From positions 288,859 to 352,858 of the forward strand of contig NW_019154049.1 in the NCBI RefSeq assembly GCF_001653235.2: 64,000 nt of DNA. Reading direction: 5' to 3'. Made by a program: the position numbers and the translations under genes. A model generated the notes under the pieces. That model was given only the letters and a program-made list of their open reading frames with translations, was not told the origin of the DNA and searched no databases. Below are positions 1-11,718 of this stretch, in pieces. Source of the DNA: Pochonia chlamydosporia 170 (lineage: Eukaryota; Ascomycota; Sordariomycetes; Hypocreales; Clavicipitaceae). Within the stretch, counting starts at the first letter, position 1. The number at the start of each line of letters is the position of its first letter.

Positions 1-1314
1 GTTCGTTTGGTTGACAAAGTGGTACGTGTCACAGCCGGCGTGATCGTGTCCGTTGAGGACAAGCCCGGGACGACCTAAGCCTTGACCAGATGCCTGAGGA
101 TCACGGCTGACGCCGAAAATGCCTTCAAGAAGGCCCTTGCTGGCGTCGGCACTCAAAAGGTATTGTTCCTTAACACCGCCGCCATCTTGGGCGCCGTGGA
201 AGTCGAAGAATGGTGCATCAACACAGACGCCTGCTGGTTTGTAGAGCGGGATATGGGTTAGTATCAATGTGAATTGCCCCTTGTATTCAACAGCACATGC
301 TGTGCCAATGACTGCGTTGATGAAATTGTATGTCGCGTCCTGCAGCCCCTGATCTTTCGCGGGTGTGTCCAGGTTCATGTCGTTGAGCACGACAATTCGA
401 AGTTCCGGGGGCAGTCGTACAGATTGGGGGTTTGTTTCCGGGTCTTGAATCGTAGCGTTTGTCTCGGGATCGGTCACGGGCAGCTCGAATCGTAGCTCGT
501 AGTTTGCCTTGCCAAAAACGCGCTCAAATCGTGCCATTCGCTCAGGGGTCAAGTCGCCGGCGTAGCCGATGTCGTGGTTACCGGCAACGTTCATTATCCG
601 TCGGGTCCAGACATGTTCTTCTGAGGAGCCGTCTAGTATGCCCGACAGATTGTATTCGAGATTGGGCCACATGGCTACATCGTCAGGAACACGCTCGCCA
701 CCGCGGAACGTACGATTCCAAAACCGTCGCCCTCTCCGCTCGAACTCGTCATCTTCGATCCACTGACTGCCCAGAAGATCTCCCAATACAGTGACGTGAG
801 TAGGCTGTGTCCACCAATGCAATGTTCTGTAGATGTGCGCTAGGTAGAAATCGTTGCCGAACAGGTCGAACCGCTTGCGATACGACTCGAAGATGAAGGG
901 GATATCCTCAAAGAATATGTCAATGATGTCGTGTAGTATTATTCGTATTCTATCTCTGAATGAATCATGCCATATTTGAAACGTGAGCCGCTGGAATATT
1001 GTCTTGACATGCGGAAAGATGCCTAGGTACTCGATGGGAATGGACGTATCACCCTCAAGTTGGGGATCGCCGAGGGCCAGCAGTCGAAAAGGGGCTTGTT
1101 TGGTCGGTAATGAATTTGCTTCATCTCGTGCGTTTGCGTCTGCGTACGGCCAGTGCAACTGCTTCGTTACCTCAAAGGCCGCCTCGGGATCTCTGGAGGG
1201 CAACGGAAATGCGCATTGACTGAAGAAAGGGTACAAATACAAATAGATGGAACAGGCTATGGTTATGGGGACCAACAGGCCGAAGCCATTACGAAGAAAA
1301 GTCCGCACCAACAT
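1..1314 (-). CDS. Ted1/Cdc1-type ER metallophosphoesterase, 3' end off window
   Basis: The frame is open from an ATG at 1314 to the left edge with no stop and no needed intron (at least 438 codons), so the C-terminus is missing. Residues 4-35 form an N-terminal hydrophobic segment after a short basic start. The calcineurin-like metal sites follow in order: GDPQLEGD, then GDLLGSQW with the typical FWNRTF after it, then AGNHDIGY, then THIPLY, then NGHDHAGCDTYH near the edge. These are the signatures of the Cdc1/Ted1/PGAP5 (MPPE1) family, ER membrane phosphodiesterases that trim ethanolamine phosphate from GPI-anchor mannose and help GPI-protein export. Function is inferred from the family. The gene is divergent from the small conserved gene at 2.4 kb. 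Paralogue choice (Ted1 versus Cdc1) is less sure than the family. Confidence 0.9.
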   Translation of the reverse strand, partial: MLVRTFLRNGFGLLVPITIACSIYLYLYPFFSQCAFPLPSRDPEAAFEVTKQLHWPYADANARDEANSLPTKQAPFRLLALGDPQLEGDTSIPIEYLGIFPHVKTIFQRLTFQIWHDSFRDRIRIILHDIIDIFFEDIPFIFESYRKRFDLFGNDFYLAHIYRTLHWWTQPTHVTVLGDLLGSQWIEDDEFERRGRRFWNRTFRGGERVPDDVAMWPNLEYNLSGILDGSSEEHVWTRRIMNVAGNHDIGYAGDLTPERMARFERVFGKANYELRFELPVTDPETNATIQDPETNPQSVRLPPELRIVVLNDMNLDTPAKDQGLQDATYNFINAVIGTACAVEYKGQFTLILTHIPLYKPAGVCVDAPFFDFHGAQDGGGVKEQYLLSADASKGLLEGIFGVSRDPQASGQGLGRPGLVLNGHDHAGCDTYHFVNQTN

Positions 1315-2435
1315 GAAGCCCGCTACATCCGTTGGCGACAAAGGTGAAAGAAAGTGGCAGACAGGATCTGCAGAAATGAAAGGTTGTCGCCAAGGAACGG
1401 CTGGGAGTTGAGAAAGGGGTGCGCGTAAAGAGGTTATTGCAGGGTTTGGCGGGAGACTTTCGCGGGACCAGCCGCGACTTGATTTGCTTAGTCAGAAATC
1501 TGCATGTGCACACCGAAATGTCTGGTGCTTCTCAACACAAACGGCAGGCTGAGAGCAAAATCATCAACCAAAGAATCTGTTGAACGCCAGATGTCAACAG
1601 CGAGTACATGGTCCGTCCAAGTTGGTCGGTCGACACAGCGATTATCTATCGATGAATTATCTCGGCATGACAGCGGTCGCGCGCTCCAGGACGATCCGTG
1701 AGCTAGGGTCCCTGCTCACAAAGTCCATCTGGCGACGGAGGGACTACCATCCTTGTGCTGGATCTTGAATGAAGCAGGCTCTCATCCAATCCCTCTTCAA
1801 CCAGACAAGTCCGTGAGTCTCGGCGGCTTGAGTGAGAAATACGCCCAATTTTCTCTGTGGCCACTCTTGGCAGAGAAAGGATCGATTCACATGCCACCAA
1901 CTCCCTTTGCTACTGCCACAGTCGCAAAAATTGACAGAAACTTTTAGTCTTGATGAAAGAAACAATTGCAGTTAAGGCTAACACCATTGCTCCATTCCCA
2001 TGATGCATAGCATGCGCGCCCTCTTTTTCTCTGTTGTGCTACGGACTATGTAATAGCACCAGTCACAGTGGCACCTCACCATCACAACGATATCCACGGG
2101 AGACCAGTGACCTAAAATCCCGTGGCGTTGTTGATAGAACAAATCTATTTGTCTGTTACACTTTATTCAGACAGATTACTTATCAAGATCTCGAGCATTT
2201 TGGATGATGCTAACAACTTTTGCGCGAATCGCACCCACCATCCACTACGATAGCATGACGTAGGGTATTTGGGGACGATAAAGGCGGCCTCTATCCATTC
2301 AACATGCACAACAGAGTGAAAATAGATGTAATAAAGAGCAAGAATCTTACTATGAAGCGAGTTTGCTATAATTTTCCAGCCAACTCGGTTTCTAGATCAC
2401 TTTCAAAGCCTCCACCCCAACGAAGAACATTCGCC
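1315..2435. other. Intergenic region between divergent genes
   Basis: No coding frame here shows recognisable motifs or splice-linked exons. It is probably the shared promoter region of the metallophosphoesterase gene (leftward) and the small conserved gene (rightward). An in-frame ATG at 2304 would lengthen the latter by 44 codons into this interval. Confidence 0.5.
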
Positions 2436-3026
2436 ATGTCAAGCAACGCACCCGGTTCCGAATTCGAGCCACGTCAAACGTCGTCCACATCAGACTACAC
2501 TCCCAATCCCTCCAAATCACTGCCTTTAACGCCCCCGAGACAAGCCTTGGTAGACGATATCATCGCTCTATATTCTTGCAAACCAACCATCGAGCGCATC
2601 AAACGCTACACGCCCGACTGTGTCTACGACGACCAGTTCGGCTACGCCAACAACCGATACAAGGTAGCCGGACAATGGTTTGCGCTCCCCAAATTATTTA
2701 GCTCGAGCGAGAACACGGGATACGAACTCGTTCGAAATGATCGGGAATTAATCCAATTTAAGAATGAGCAAAAGTGGACATTCCGGTTTCTTCCCAATTC
2801 TGTCACCATCAACGGACTTATATCTTTGAGTTTGGACCCCAAGACTGTGGACCACGATTTCATCCAGGTCAAGTATCATAAAGATCAGGCCAATGAGAAA
2901 GATTATAGTCATCAGGGACTGGGGTTCAATTTTAAGAAATGGCAGGCAGATCATGTGGCACAGAGTATTGACAAGGAGGAGGTCAAGTTCTTTGAGAAGG
3001 ATAACATTGATGTGAATGAGAAGTAA
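2436..3026 (+). CDS. Conserved fungal protein, probable NTF2-like fold
   Basis: This is a single-exon gene of 196 codons from the ATG at 2436. The frame is also open from an upstream ATG at 2304, which would add a basic, Ser/Arg-rich 44-residue extension that might act as a mitochondrial presequence. I chose the inner ATG because the conserved-looking part (helical stretch, then YTPDCVYDDQFGYANNRYK) starts after it. The pattern of a short helix, a 'Y-x-x-D-x-x-Y-D-D' segment and a series of beta strands ending in a basic motif resembles fungal proteins of NTF2/SnoaL-like fold, many of them uncharacterised. No signal peptide or membrane segment is seen. No function is proposed. Confidence 0.65.
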   Translation: MSSNAPGSEFEPRQTSSTSDYTPNPSKSLPLTPPRQALVDDIIALYSCKPTIERIKRYTPDCVYDDQFGYANNRYKVAGQWFALPKLFSSSENTGYELVRNDRELIQFKNEQKWTFRFLPNSVTINGLISLSLDPKTVDHDFIQVKYHKDQANEKDYSHQGLGFNFKKWQADHVAQSIDKEEVKFFEKDNIDVNEK

Positions 3027-3164
3027 GGGTGGCAGCAGTGTACACTATCGGATTGTAGTGCCATTACCGATAATGTCTTTCTCTACTAGAATTGCGTGCA
3101 TGCTTTAAAGTCACTGTATCTCTGCCGCGAGTCGTGCACGCACCGTTAATCAGGTAATGAAAGA

Positions 3165-3479
3165 TTATGATTCAGTTCCGATTTTGAGGTCTTCATTGCC
3201 ATCATCCAGACCATCGTGCATGTTGAGAGCCACGTCGGGACGGAAATGCTGGTACGCATATTTCGTTGAGCTTGCGTCCGTCACTAGCAGCTTAAACACA
3301 ACCCTGGCCGATTTCCTTCTCCGACTTCCGCTCTGTGATATCACCAGTTCCTGCAGCGTGGCTAGGAGTGTCCGGATGTCCTCCTGCATGGCACAGGCCT
3401 GTGATCACGGATCATGTCACGAATTTCCGAAGCCTCCATCAAATCTCGGGCCGGTCCCTCTTCAGCCTCTCATTTCATT
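3165..3479 (-). pseudogene. Degenerate 3' continuation of the patatin gene
   Basis: Beyond the patatin stop at 3480 the minus strand still reads like protein in shifted frames. One segment gives EASEIRDMIRDH, and the next open stretch gives CAMQEDIRTLLATLQEL, which would follow naturally as one helix if the frames were continuous. A TGA and one or two single-base shifts separate them, and no convincing splice sites repair the reading. The likely explanation is recent loss of a helical tail, perhaps by point mutation; an unusual intron is the alternative. Confidence 0.35.
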
Positions 3480-6400
3480 TCAAGAAACTTGACTTGCCAG
3501 CGATTTTGAGGCAGTGCCCGAGTTCCCTTCATAATTTGCAAGTCTGCTCACTTGCCTCGGGCTGCCGCTGACATGATAGGCATACCTTGTTCCAGTCCTA
3601 CTAGCAGCTGGAGGAAAGATCAGCTTAACCGACAGACTCCCACTGGTGGCTGAAATAATAACATCGAAGTCAATACGAAGCAAGTTCCCGGTGCGAAGCG
3701 TGCCAATGATGTTCGTCGGTATTTCTTGTTCGACATCATTGATTTGAAAACCGTAGCTTTCAAATAAAAGTTTCTTGGCGAGGTTGACTTGATACTTATG
3801 CTCGAGCTGGCACAATATCTGGCCTGTCACTCTTGAACTCATGAGCGACAGTTCCTCCGTCCGTAGGATCTCGACGTAAAACAGTGTTGCAATAAGATGA
3901 TGCGCAGCGACTCGTAGAGACTCTCGCGCGGGATTTGTGTCGCTAAAATGATCTTTAGTTTGCCTGGAAAGATCTTCAAGCTGCGAAACGTCATCTAGCT
4001 CGGGCCTTTTCTGCATGTCCATATTCAGTCTGTGGAATCTCTGGAGCTCCTCTCTCGATAATTTTGATGCGAAGGTCTTCCAAATTGGTTCGGTTTCCAT
4101 TGAATGCATGAAAGAGCTCCAGAGTCGAAAGGGGAATGCGCGAACCGGAGGTGGCCTTGGATCTTTTGAGGCTTTTGGTGAATGTTCTTCCCCTTCAATT
4201 CTACCAGTCCCGATAGAAATGGCAATGTCGAGATGATAATCTGGCGCCCAGAGGAACCGAGCTTCCTGAACGGCCAACTCAATGGGGCAATTGTACTTGA
4301 GTCCGCCATCTTGGAAGTTTCCTCTTTTGGTAGGGTAAGCTGGAAAGTAGCCAGGTGCTGCAGAAGTGCAGCGTCCCCTAGCAGAATCAGGTACACGAAT
4401 GTAGTACAGTAAAAAGAAGGGGTTGCAAAAATAGGCTCTTACGCTTGCCAAATCTCGAGTTCATCTTCTGGCCTGTTCTGTCGGTAGACTTTGGCTCCTG
4501 AGTTGTCTGTGAGTCAACTGCACATGAGATGATCAATCAGGACTGACCTCGACATTGATCTCTTCTGCTATAGTTTGCTAATAGAACGACCTCTTCTGTC
4601 AAGCAGTCTGTCGTGGTTACTGCGACTTTTATTGATCTTTGTTCTTCTCCAGACTCCTGTAGTTTTAGTACGGATGTACTGCCAAATAAGGTCCTCCGAG
4701 TGTTGTCACCAAAGGCCTCTTGGAGAGCGTTTTCAATTGGCGCCGCTCGATACAAGCTGTCGTGAAACAAAGCCGATATATAGTTCCAAATTTTGTTTTC
4801 ACTGTGCCGTGTAAATGCTTTCTTTGCAAGATCCTCAAAAACTCGACGGCATTCCGTCGCCTTCCACAGATTACATGCGAGACCGAGTGAAATAATACCA
4901 CCTGCACGGATTTAGTTATACGGAATGAGAGGTGTTGAATTGATACATACCCGTGCTTGTTCCAACAACTAAATCGAAAAACTGATGAATAGGGATACCT
5001 AGACCAATTTCTTCCTCCAAGACCTCCAATATGGTGACAGAGACCATGCCGCGAACACCGCCACCGTCGAGGGACAGTATCCTAACGCCTGCTGTACTGG
5101 GTTTCAATCGAAAGGTCCAAAGTTTAGGCTCCTGTTTACTAGACATTTGGCATAAGCTACAGTCTGACAAAGAAATAGTACCTCTCTGTGTATCAAACGT
5201 CCCAAATCTTCGAATACAGCTTTCGCAGATTGCGTGTCCGCACGCTAATACTTCTTGTGGAATATCTGATATGCAGAAGAAACACGCAGTGTTTGAAAAC
5301 ACTATCGTCCACATATCTTGCTCTACTTTCAATGTCTGACGATGCTCCATTATAACCGCTTGTATGTAATTGTCTCGATGGCCATGATGATCGTGTAACT
5401 TCTCCCCTATCGTCCGATGGTAGAGCCGGAGTTGATCAAAGAATCTTTTCAAGCGAATTTCGTCAAAGGGAGACTCGAAATCGCCCTGCCCAATGACTCT
5501 TCCGTGCTTGTTTTGGTGCAAACCACCATGAGTGTCTCTGGTGTTCTGGCATTGGCCCCCTGAATTGTGATATTTGCATCGACCCCGCTCATAATGTTCT
5601 GTATACGCTGTTTTGCACTTATCTCGGTAATGAACATCAAAATTTACATTTGGGTGCAGGACTAAATTGATATTTCAGTCAGTCTTGACATGCATGATAT
5701 TGGGAATGAAGTATTGCGCATATTCTTTTATGCCCAACGTACTAAAATCATCATTTTTCAAGGTTGCAAATGACATGTAAGACGCGAGGAGTCGGGCAAG
5801 TCGGTCATCTGTACCAGCAGGACTTTCACCAAGATTTGCCATTTCGATTGCTTCTATGAGGTGCGTGATATAGTCGCTGAAGTTCTGCGGCGGTGGACTG
5901 ACCGACTTGAGGACAGCGTGGAAATCAAAAGGACGATCAGGATCCCTGGTAAAATGAATAAATGCATTGTTAAAGAACAGATGTAGCTGGGTTGTGTTAA
6001 GTCTCGTCCAGAGATTCCTTTTTTTGTTCTGTATCTGTTGGCATTCAAAGAGCAAACGTCGTCGTAACTGAAGAACTTGGTCCTGGAGCACATCAGGGGC
6101 AACTAGTTCCTTGGAAGGTACGTAAATAACCCGTACCTCAGTGAAATACAGTTTAATGAGATCATGCACTGACTTTGGACCGGACTGAGGCTGGCAAGCT
6201 ACGTTGGACCATGCCTCTGCAATCTTCCGGAGCCCATGGTCAATGATTGGCATATCTCGAAAACGATGGAGAAGGTCTTTTGTGGCGGTATCTTCATCCA
6301 ACCACTCCTCCAGATGATTTCGTGTGCCATTGATCACAATGACCACCCGTGGCAACGCAGGCTGGTTGACAGACTTGGTGAGGGACTTATCCGCCCATAC

Positions 6401-7603
6401 AATAAGTTGGCTCAATGCAACCTCTGTAGTATTAGGCTGCTGGGTGACGAAGCAAATAATCTCGCTGAAGGAATAGAGCATGCGTGGATATAGGTCTCGA
6501 ACTGCATAGGTTCGACCTGGCATGCTTTCAACGGTTTCCGTGTTCGTCGAACGCAGTGGTGTTTCGCCTACGGACCTGAATGTCCTCTCTTCGGTGGACC
6601 CCGATCGATTCCCCAATTGGCGAACATAACTAAACAAAGTTAGTTCCCAGAATCTTCATAAGGCAGGAAGCGTTTCTTCCACCTACTCATACCATGCTAC
6701 CCCGTTTTCACTCATCTTTTTCTTGATTTTGGCAGATAGTGGTTGGGAATCTCCACCATCAAGCCCTTCGCAGTCAGCAAATAGGAATGGAGTTTGGCTG
6801 TCCAAGGTGCTGCCATCGGCATAAAGGTGAACGTCGGCGCTGTTTGGCGAACCGTCCGCAAGACCCGGTACGGGCGTAGGAAAGTGCCGATCTTGCTCAA
6901 TCGCTTCATTTTCCGCGGGTCGTACCGTTAAGAGGGCTTTCTAGTAGGTTCTCGAGCATTAGACTTGATACGATCACGGCTTAAAATCTTGGAGAAAGGG
7001 ATATTCTTACAATCAATGTAGACTTGCCACTACCAGTTGTTCCTATAAATGATACGAGGGATGGATACTGATTTCGGCGATTCTCGAACTTGGAAAGAGC
7101 GACAGTACGTTGATAGACGTCCGTATTGACTAGTTCAGGCTGATCAACACGCTTCCCCGGCGTTAGACCAAACCATAAGGAACCCGTATCGGCTTCGTGC
7201 AAATGAGTCATCTTCTCTGGATCATTTTCGCTAGTAAAGATACTGTCAACGAGGTCATAAGTCGCTACGGGGATTTGTCGATGCCGAGAGTCGCACCCAT
7301 CATGGCGTCTCTCCTTCATCCAATCGGCTTGACAATAGATGTTATCTTCCCGAGGACACCCAGGGCAAAAAGCCATGTGGGATTTCCGGCGCTCATCGCA
7401 ACCAAAGGAACATTTGTGGTTACTGAGCTCCCTAGATCTGACGAAGTGAGTTGTGATCCAAGCCAACATCACAGAGGATGGATGACGTACGATTCATTTT
7501 TGTCTGTAGTAGACAGACTCATGCGTGTCTCTGCTGATGAGGAGTACTTGCTACCATTTCTTTTGAGGCCCACGGGATAAGCGTGCCCCGCGGTCCCAGA
7601 CAT
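3480..7603 (-). CDS. Multi-domain P-loop GTPase / RING / patatin-like phospholipase
   Basis: Eight exons join in frame: 7603-7491, 7437-7011, 6940-6693, 6629-5743, 5661-4951, 4901-4548, 4506-4443 and 4377-3480, giving about 1233 residues. Order of domains: an N-terminal Cys/His-rich zinc module (KCSFGC then CPGC); a GTPase with Walker A GTTGSGKST at about residue 172 and a Walker B-like LLFADCEGLDGG; a Cys/His finger around CKTAYTEHYERGRC; a RING-like CFFCISDIPQEVLACGHAIC; then a patatin domain with GGGVRG, nucleophile GTSTGG and catalytic QDGGL. Both members of the Ser-Asp dyad are present, so lipid acyl hydrolase activity is plausible. Fungal proteins joining NTPase and patatin domains are discussed as NLR-like immune or incompatibility effectors; that role is inference. 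The C-terminus may be decayed (see 3165-3479). Confidence 0.85.
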
Positions 7604-8765
7604 CCTTTCGAGTCCGTCTAGTCCGAAGTTCTGGTACTTATCTGAAGCCTCTGAGGACTCTGGGTTCCTTGAAGCCCGAAGCCACTCCCAACAGTCAAAG
7701 TATATGCCTTGGGCATGAAATCAGAAAGCGAGCGTTATCGTTTCTCTCAAAGCAAGTATTGGATCTCATGAAGTTAGGCTGGATAGTGTATATGCATGGG
7801 AACTAAGCAAGCGCCAAGTGGTACACTGGCCAGGTGTGAAAGCATCAGGCAACTGGGTCTGGGTCGATTAAATACATGGACCTAATTCTCTTGCAAAGGA
7901 GACCAGACAGTAACCTAACATTGAAACATAAAACCTTGAATGTGATTGGGAAGGCCCTTCTAGGGTCCTGGGCGGTGGCACTGGGACATCTAGAGGCGGA
8001 GTGCACTACCAACGCCCTACAGCGACAAATTACCGCCTCTGCTGTGCATCTTGCGCCATACTCTCATAAAGCCGTTGTATTTCAATCTCAAGAGCTATTA
8101 ATATAAAATGCCTTTGCCTTCTCCTCTTCTTTGAGAAGAGAGGAAGGAGATATCTTCCTTGCATTCCTTTTGCTTCTCACACTCTGTCGGTTAATCCCTT
8201 AAGATGATTGGCTAAGAATCCCAACGAGTGCACCACCACACAAGCCCACACGGGACGAGCCGCCAGAAAATTCAGATCAAATCAAATGGTTTTAATGTCT
8301 GGTTTCATTGGGCGCCTCAGGTAACGGAACAGTACATACATGTATGTAGGTATATATCAATTGATGTCAATACATTAATGCAGCGGTGACGTGTCAGACT
8401 ATCCTCCAATCAACTGAAACATTTCTAAAAACAAATCCGTCCAGTCTGGCCGCATGTGCATAGAAGCGGCTACTGACCGCAGCAGCTGAATGATGAGATA
8501 TAATACCATTCTTTCGAGTCCATGCCTACTCCCCTCATTTCGGCTTTGCGACATTCGTGGGTTCTGTTCACCTTCGTCGCTATTATGTTATTCTCCTTTG
8601 AGCCTCGCTAATCGGCTGTGTTTCCACGGCATTCAGACTACACCGACACACCGTATCATTGAAACTTCCGACATATTCCAGGAGGATCAGACCCGACTAC
8701 GTTCCCCCTGAAGGGATTTTAGAATCCAACACAGGCGTACTGAGAACCCAAACAGCCTTCTAACA
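7604..8765. other. Intergenic region, no gene seen
   Basis: This interval separates two divergent GTPase-type genes. Open frames are short and show no motif. A pyrimidine/purine patch with an inverted GAGAAG/CTTCTC arrangement lies near 8125-8150. Nothing else supportable was found. Confidence 0.5.
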
Positions 8766-9884
8766 ATGGCCGAAGAAGTTGATGATCAGGAAAATGTAGG
8801 TAATACCGGGAAGCGGTCAGCTGGTTTGAACACTGACATGGAGAGTAGCTACCCTTCAAAGAAGCTGACCTGCTTAACTGCATTGACCAAGAGAGTTTTC
8901 TTGTCACAGTTATGGGCTTAACTGGTGTTGGCAAATCGAATTTGCTTGAACGACTTGGCGCAACATCTCTGCGCACGGTTGATGGCGCTATGGTCGGCCA
9001 TAGACTCGAATCTCGTAAGTATCATATACATATAGCTAGTCGTTCCGAGAGGGAGGCGGTAGTAACCGAAGGTAGATACGAGGACAGTTAACTTTTACTC
9101 CTTGAAATACCGAGATCAACACTTTCTCTTTATCGACACACCAGGATTTGAGGACGGTGCGCGTCAAAATTCCGACATACTCCAAATCATAGCACAGCAT
9201 CTGGCGACTTCGTACAATCACAAGAAATATCCAGATTCTGTCATCTACGTATCCAAGATTACAGAGACAAGATTTATGGGTCATGCGAGGAAGAACTTGG
9301 ATTTATTTGAAGAGGTCTGCGGGACCGACAGCATGGAAATGGTGACGCTTCTCACTACTATGTGGGATACTGCCGGACAGGTGCCTCCAACTAGGATATC
9401 AGACTTTGAATCCCGGGAAGAAGAGTTGATCACCAAATACTGGAACGAGATGATTCAACAGGGCGCAAAACCTCGTCGTAGTGACAATACAAGAGACTCA
9501 CTGCTTCCAATACTGGATCAATGCATTGCCCGTCGAGCGCAGTTGCAAGAGCAGGGTCGGACGCACCCCGCACTACAGCTCCAGACGGAGCTGGTAGAGG
9601 ACAACCGGAAACTGATAGATACCTCTGCCGGTTCGCTTCTGGCACATGAATTCAGGCAAACGGAGAAGCGGCTCGAGAACCACAAAGAACGCTTGTCGAA
9701 ATATCTTGAGGAGGACCCACAAAATGAACGCCTTGCAAGGAGAATTGAGGCGGTGGAGTATGAAATTCAAGAGAATAAAGAGGCAGAGGATAGGCTTAGA
9801 TACTGGACAATCGCGGGGATAAGTACCGCCTTCATCGCTGCTCTTGGGGGACTTCTTGGGCTTATCTTGAGTGCTGCAAGGTAA
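8766..9884 (+). CDS. AIG1/IMAP-like GTPase with coiled coil and C-terminal membrane anchor
   Basis: Three exons (8766-8795, 8849-9014, 9088-9884) give 330 residues. G1 is GLTGVGKS at residues 33-40 and G3 is DTPGFED at 82-88; TTMWD around residue 153 sits where the G4 specificity motif is expected. A long charged helix (about 200-300) suggests a coiled coil, and the last 27 residues form a hydrophobic tail (GISTAFIAALGGLLGLIL), so the protein is probably tail-anchored. Such fungal GTPases resemble AIG1/IMAP proteins, which act in defence or membrane remodelling in other eukaryotes; the role here is unknown. It stands head-to-head, 1.2 kb away, from the GTPase-patatin gene. Confidence 0.85.
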
Positions 9885-10996
9885 ACGGAAGAATGTTTCC
9901 CGAAAGTCGTTTTGCATCCCAGTTCTCTTGTACCAGATGTGTTGGGTAGCACCTCCGGCACCTAAAATCTGCGGTTTTTCGCTGCAAAGAAACTTCCGTT
10001 GTTGTCTGCTTCCAATTAGATCAGGTTTCACAAGATTGGGGGCAATTTCGAAATACAACTAGAGCTGCCTACCCCATCAATACTATTCTTCCTGGCCGTC
10101 GCCTTCTCGCCAGATGAGATTACCACTTGCCGACCCCATGTTTGGAATATTAACGATTTCCTGAGACGGCAACTGGTAATCAGGGTTGCCAGCTCCGCCT
10201 CGTTGTCTAGCCTTTGGTGCGGCACTATTCGGAACTTTTGGACAAACTCTTGGCGTACACTTCGCTTCTCAACTCTTCCATGTTCCCCTTTTGGCGGCTT
10301 TGGGACATGCCATGAACCCCAAGTCCGGCTCGCTTTTATCCCAATTTTCTCCCGGGGAAAAGCCCTGAACACTTTCATGTAGGTGAATAAGAAAAAGACC
10401 GGTAGAGAAAAGGACATGAGTACAGGGTGCGGCAAGAACGGAATAGGAGAACTCAGGAGTCAGGAGTCAGGTCACGGACCATAGAGTGGGAAAAGGAGAA
10501 GGTGACACAGGTCAAAATCTCGTCTCAAGAGCCAGACACGTACCCGACGGTATGGTTGACAACATGAAGAACAACTGCATCTGGGCGCACAAAGGACATC
10601 GATTATGAACCAGCTGGAACTGCTCACCTATGGTATCCACGATAATGTGATCAATTTGCCGCGTCGCAAAACCATGCGCTGTCTTTCCTGAACTTATTTT
10701 GCTGGCCATTGCGTCTTCCATAATACATTCAAAATAGAACAAAGCTCTTCATTAGAAGCCTAGCTAAAAGACTATCGAGTAAAGATACAATTTGAGCGGT
10801 AATTTGCAATGTTGAACTGGCCACAGAGACTCTCCGACGGATTAAGACTTCCACATGTGAACACTTGGTTGTTAAGTTTTGCTCATTTCCTTCCTCCGAA
10901 GCGACTCATTATCGTCATTAAGTCATAGACTCCCAGCAAAATGAGCTTTGGCAAAGCCTGCCCCTCGTTCATCCTCCATAGTAGCAAAGTAAGCTA
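9885..10996. other. Intergenic region, no gene seen
   Basis: Only short unsupported frames occur on either strand. None shows a signal peptide, domain motif or consistent splice pattern. Confidence 0.5.
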
Positions 10997-11718
10997 TTAC
11001 ATCATAGCGCCACCAGCAAACAAAACACCAGCGACGAACAAAGCATCGAGTGTAGCATCACGGCGCAAGGGAGCTGCAGCATTAGAAGTGGTACTGCTGG
11101 TCGCCGCGGTCTGAGATCCGGTCTGCCCGCCTGCAGTGGGTGTAGGGGTGATGGTCGTCATACCACCGGTAGAATCTGTCTTCGTCACAGGGGCGGTAGG
11201 TTGGCTGCCGGCTCCTTCAAAGGTCTTGGTAAGCTGATTGATGTCAGTCAGCCTGGAAGCAGAGACGGAGATGCTCTGCACCATGCCGGTGGCATCAGGG
11301 CTGTATTTAGTGCTGGAGAAGCCACAAGTTGACATCAAGTTATTTATATCTAGGCTACAAGTTAGGCTTGTACATATTATGATCCGACTGCACACTTACC
11401 ATTTAGATCATCCTGATCGGCGCGGTTGTCGTCTCTCTTGGTGCTGTTGGCACTCTGATGCATGCAGTCGGCGCAGAGGGCAGCAATCTTGGCAACATCA
11501 AAACTATTGTTGGTGCAGATGCATTGCGCCTCGAGACGGTTCTCGTCGCGATCGATATCACTTCTGAGGTCGGTGTCGCACTTATTGCTCAGATCGCCAA
11601 GGGGCTTGCAAATGGTTTTGCATGAGTTGGGAGCGTCGCCCATGTCAAAGCTGACTTTGGCGCTGACGCCGAGGAGAAGAGGCGCGATGGCCAAAGCAAG
11701 AGTCTTTACGGAGTGCAT
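10997..11718 (-). CDS. Secreted cysteine-rich, probably GPI-anchored surface protein
   Basis: Two exons (11718-11400 and 11349-10997, intron with GTAAGT donor) give 223 residues. The start MHSVKTLALAIAPLLLGVSA is a clean signal peptide. The mature N-terminal half contains eight cysteines in the order CxxxC, C, CxC, CxxC, C. This is reminiscent of, but does not match, the CFEM spacing. A Ser/Thr/Gly-rich stalk follows, then a final hydrophobic stretch (LDALFVAGVLFAGGAMM) after a small-residue site, as expected of a GPI attachment signal. The product is likely a cell-wall or plasma-membrane surface protein. Some such proteins bind haem or act as adhesins or effectors, but nothing here shows which. 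Confidence 0.8.
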
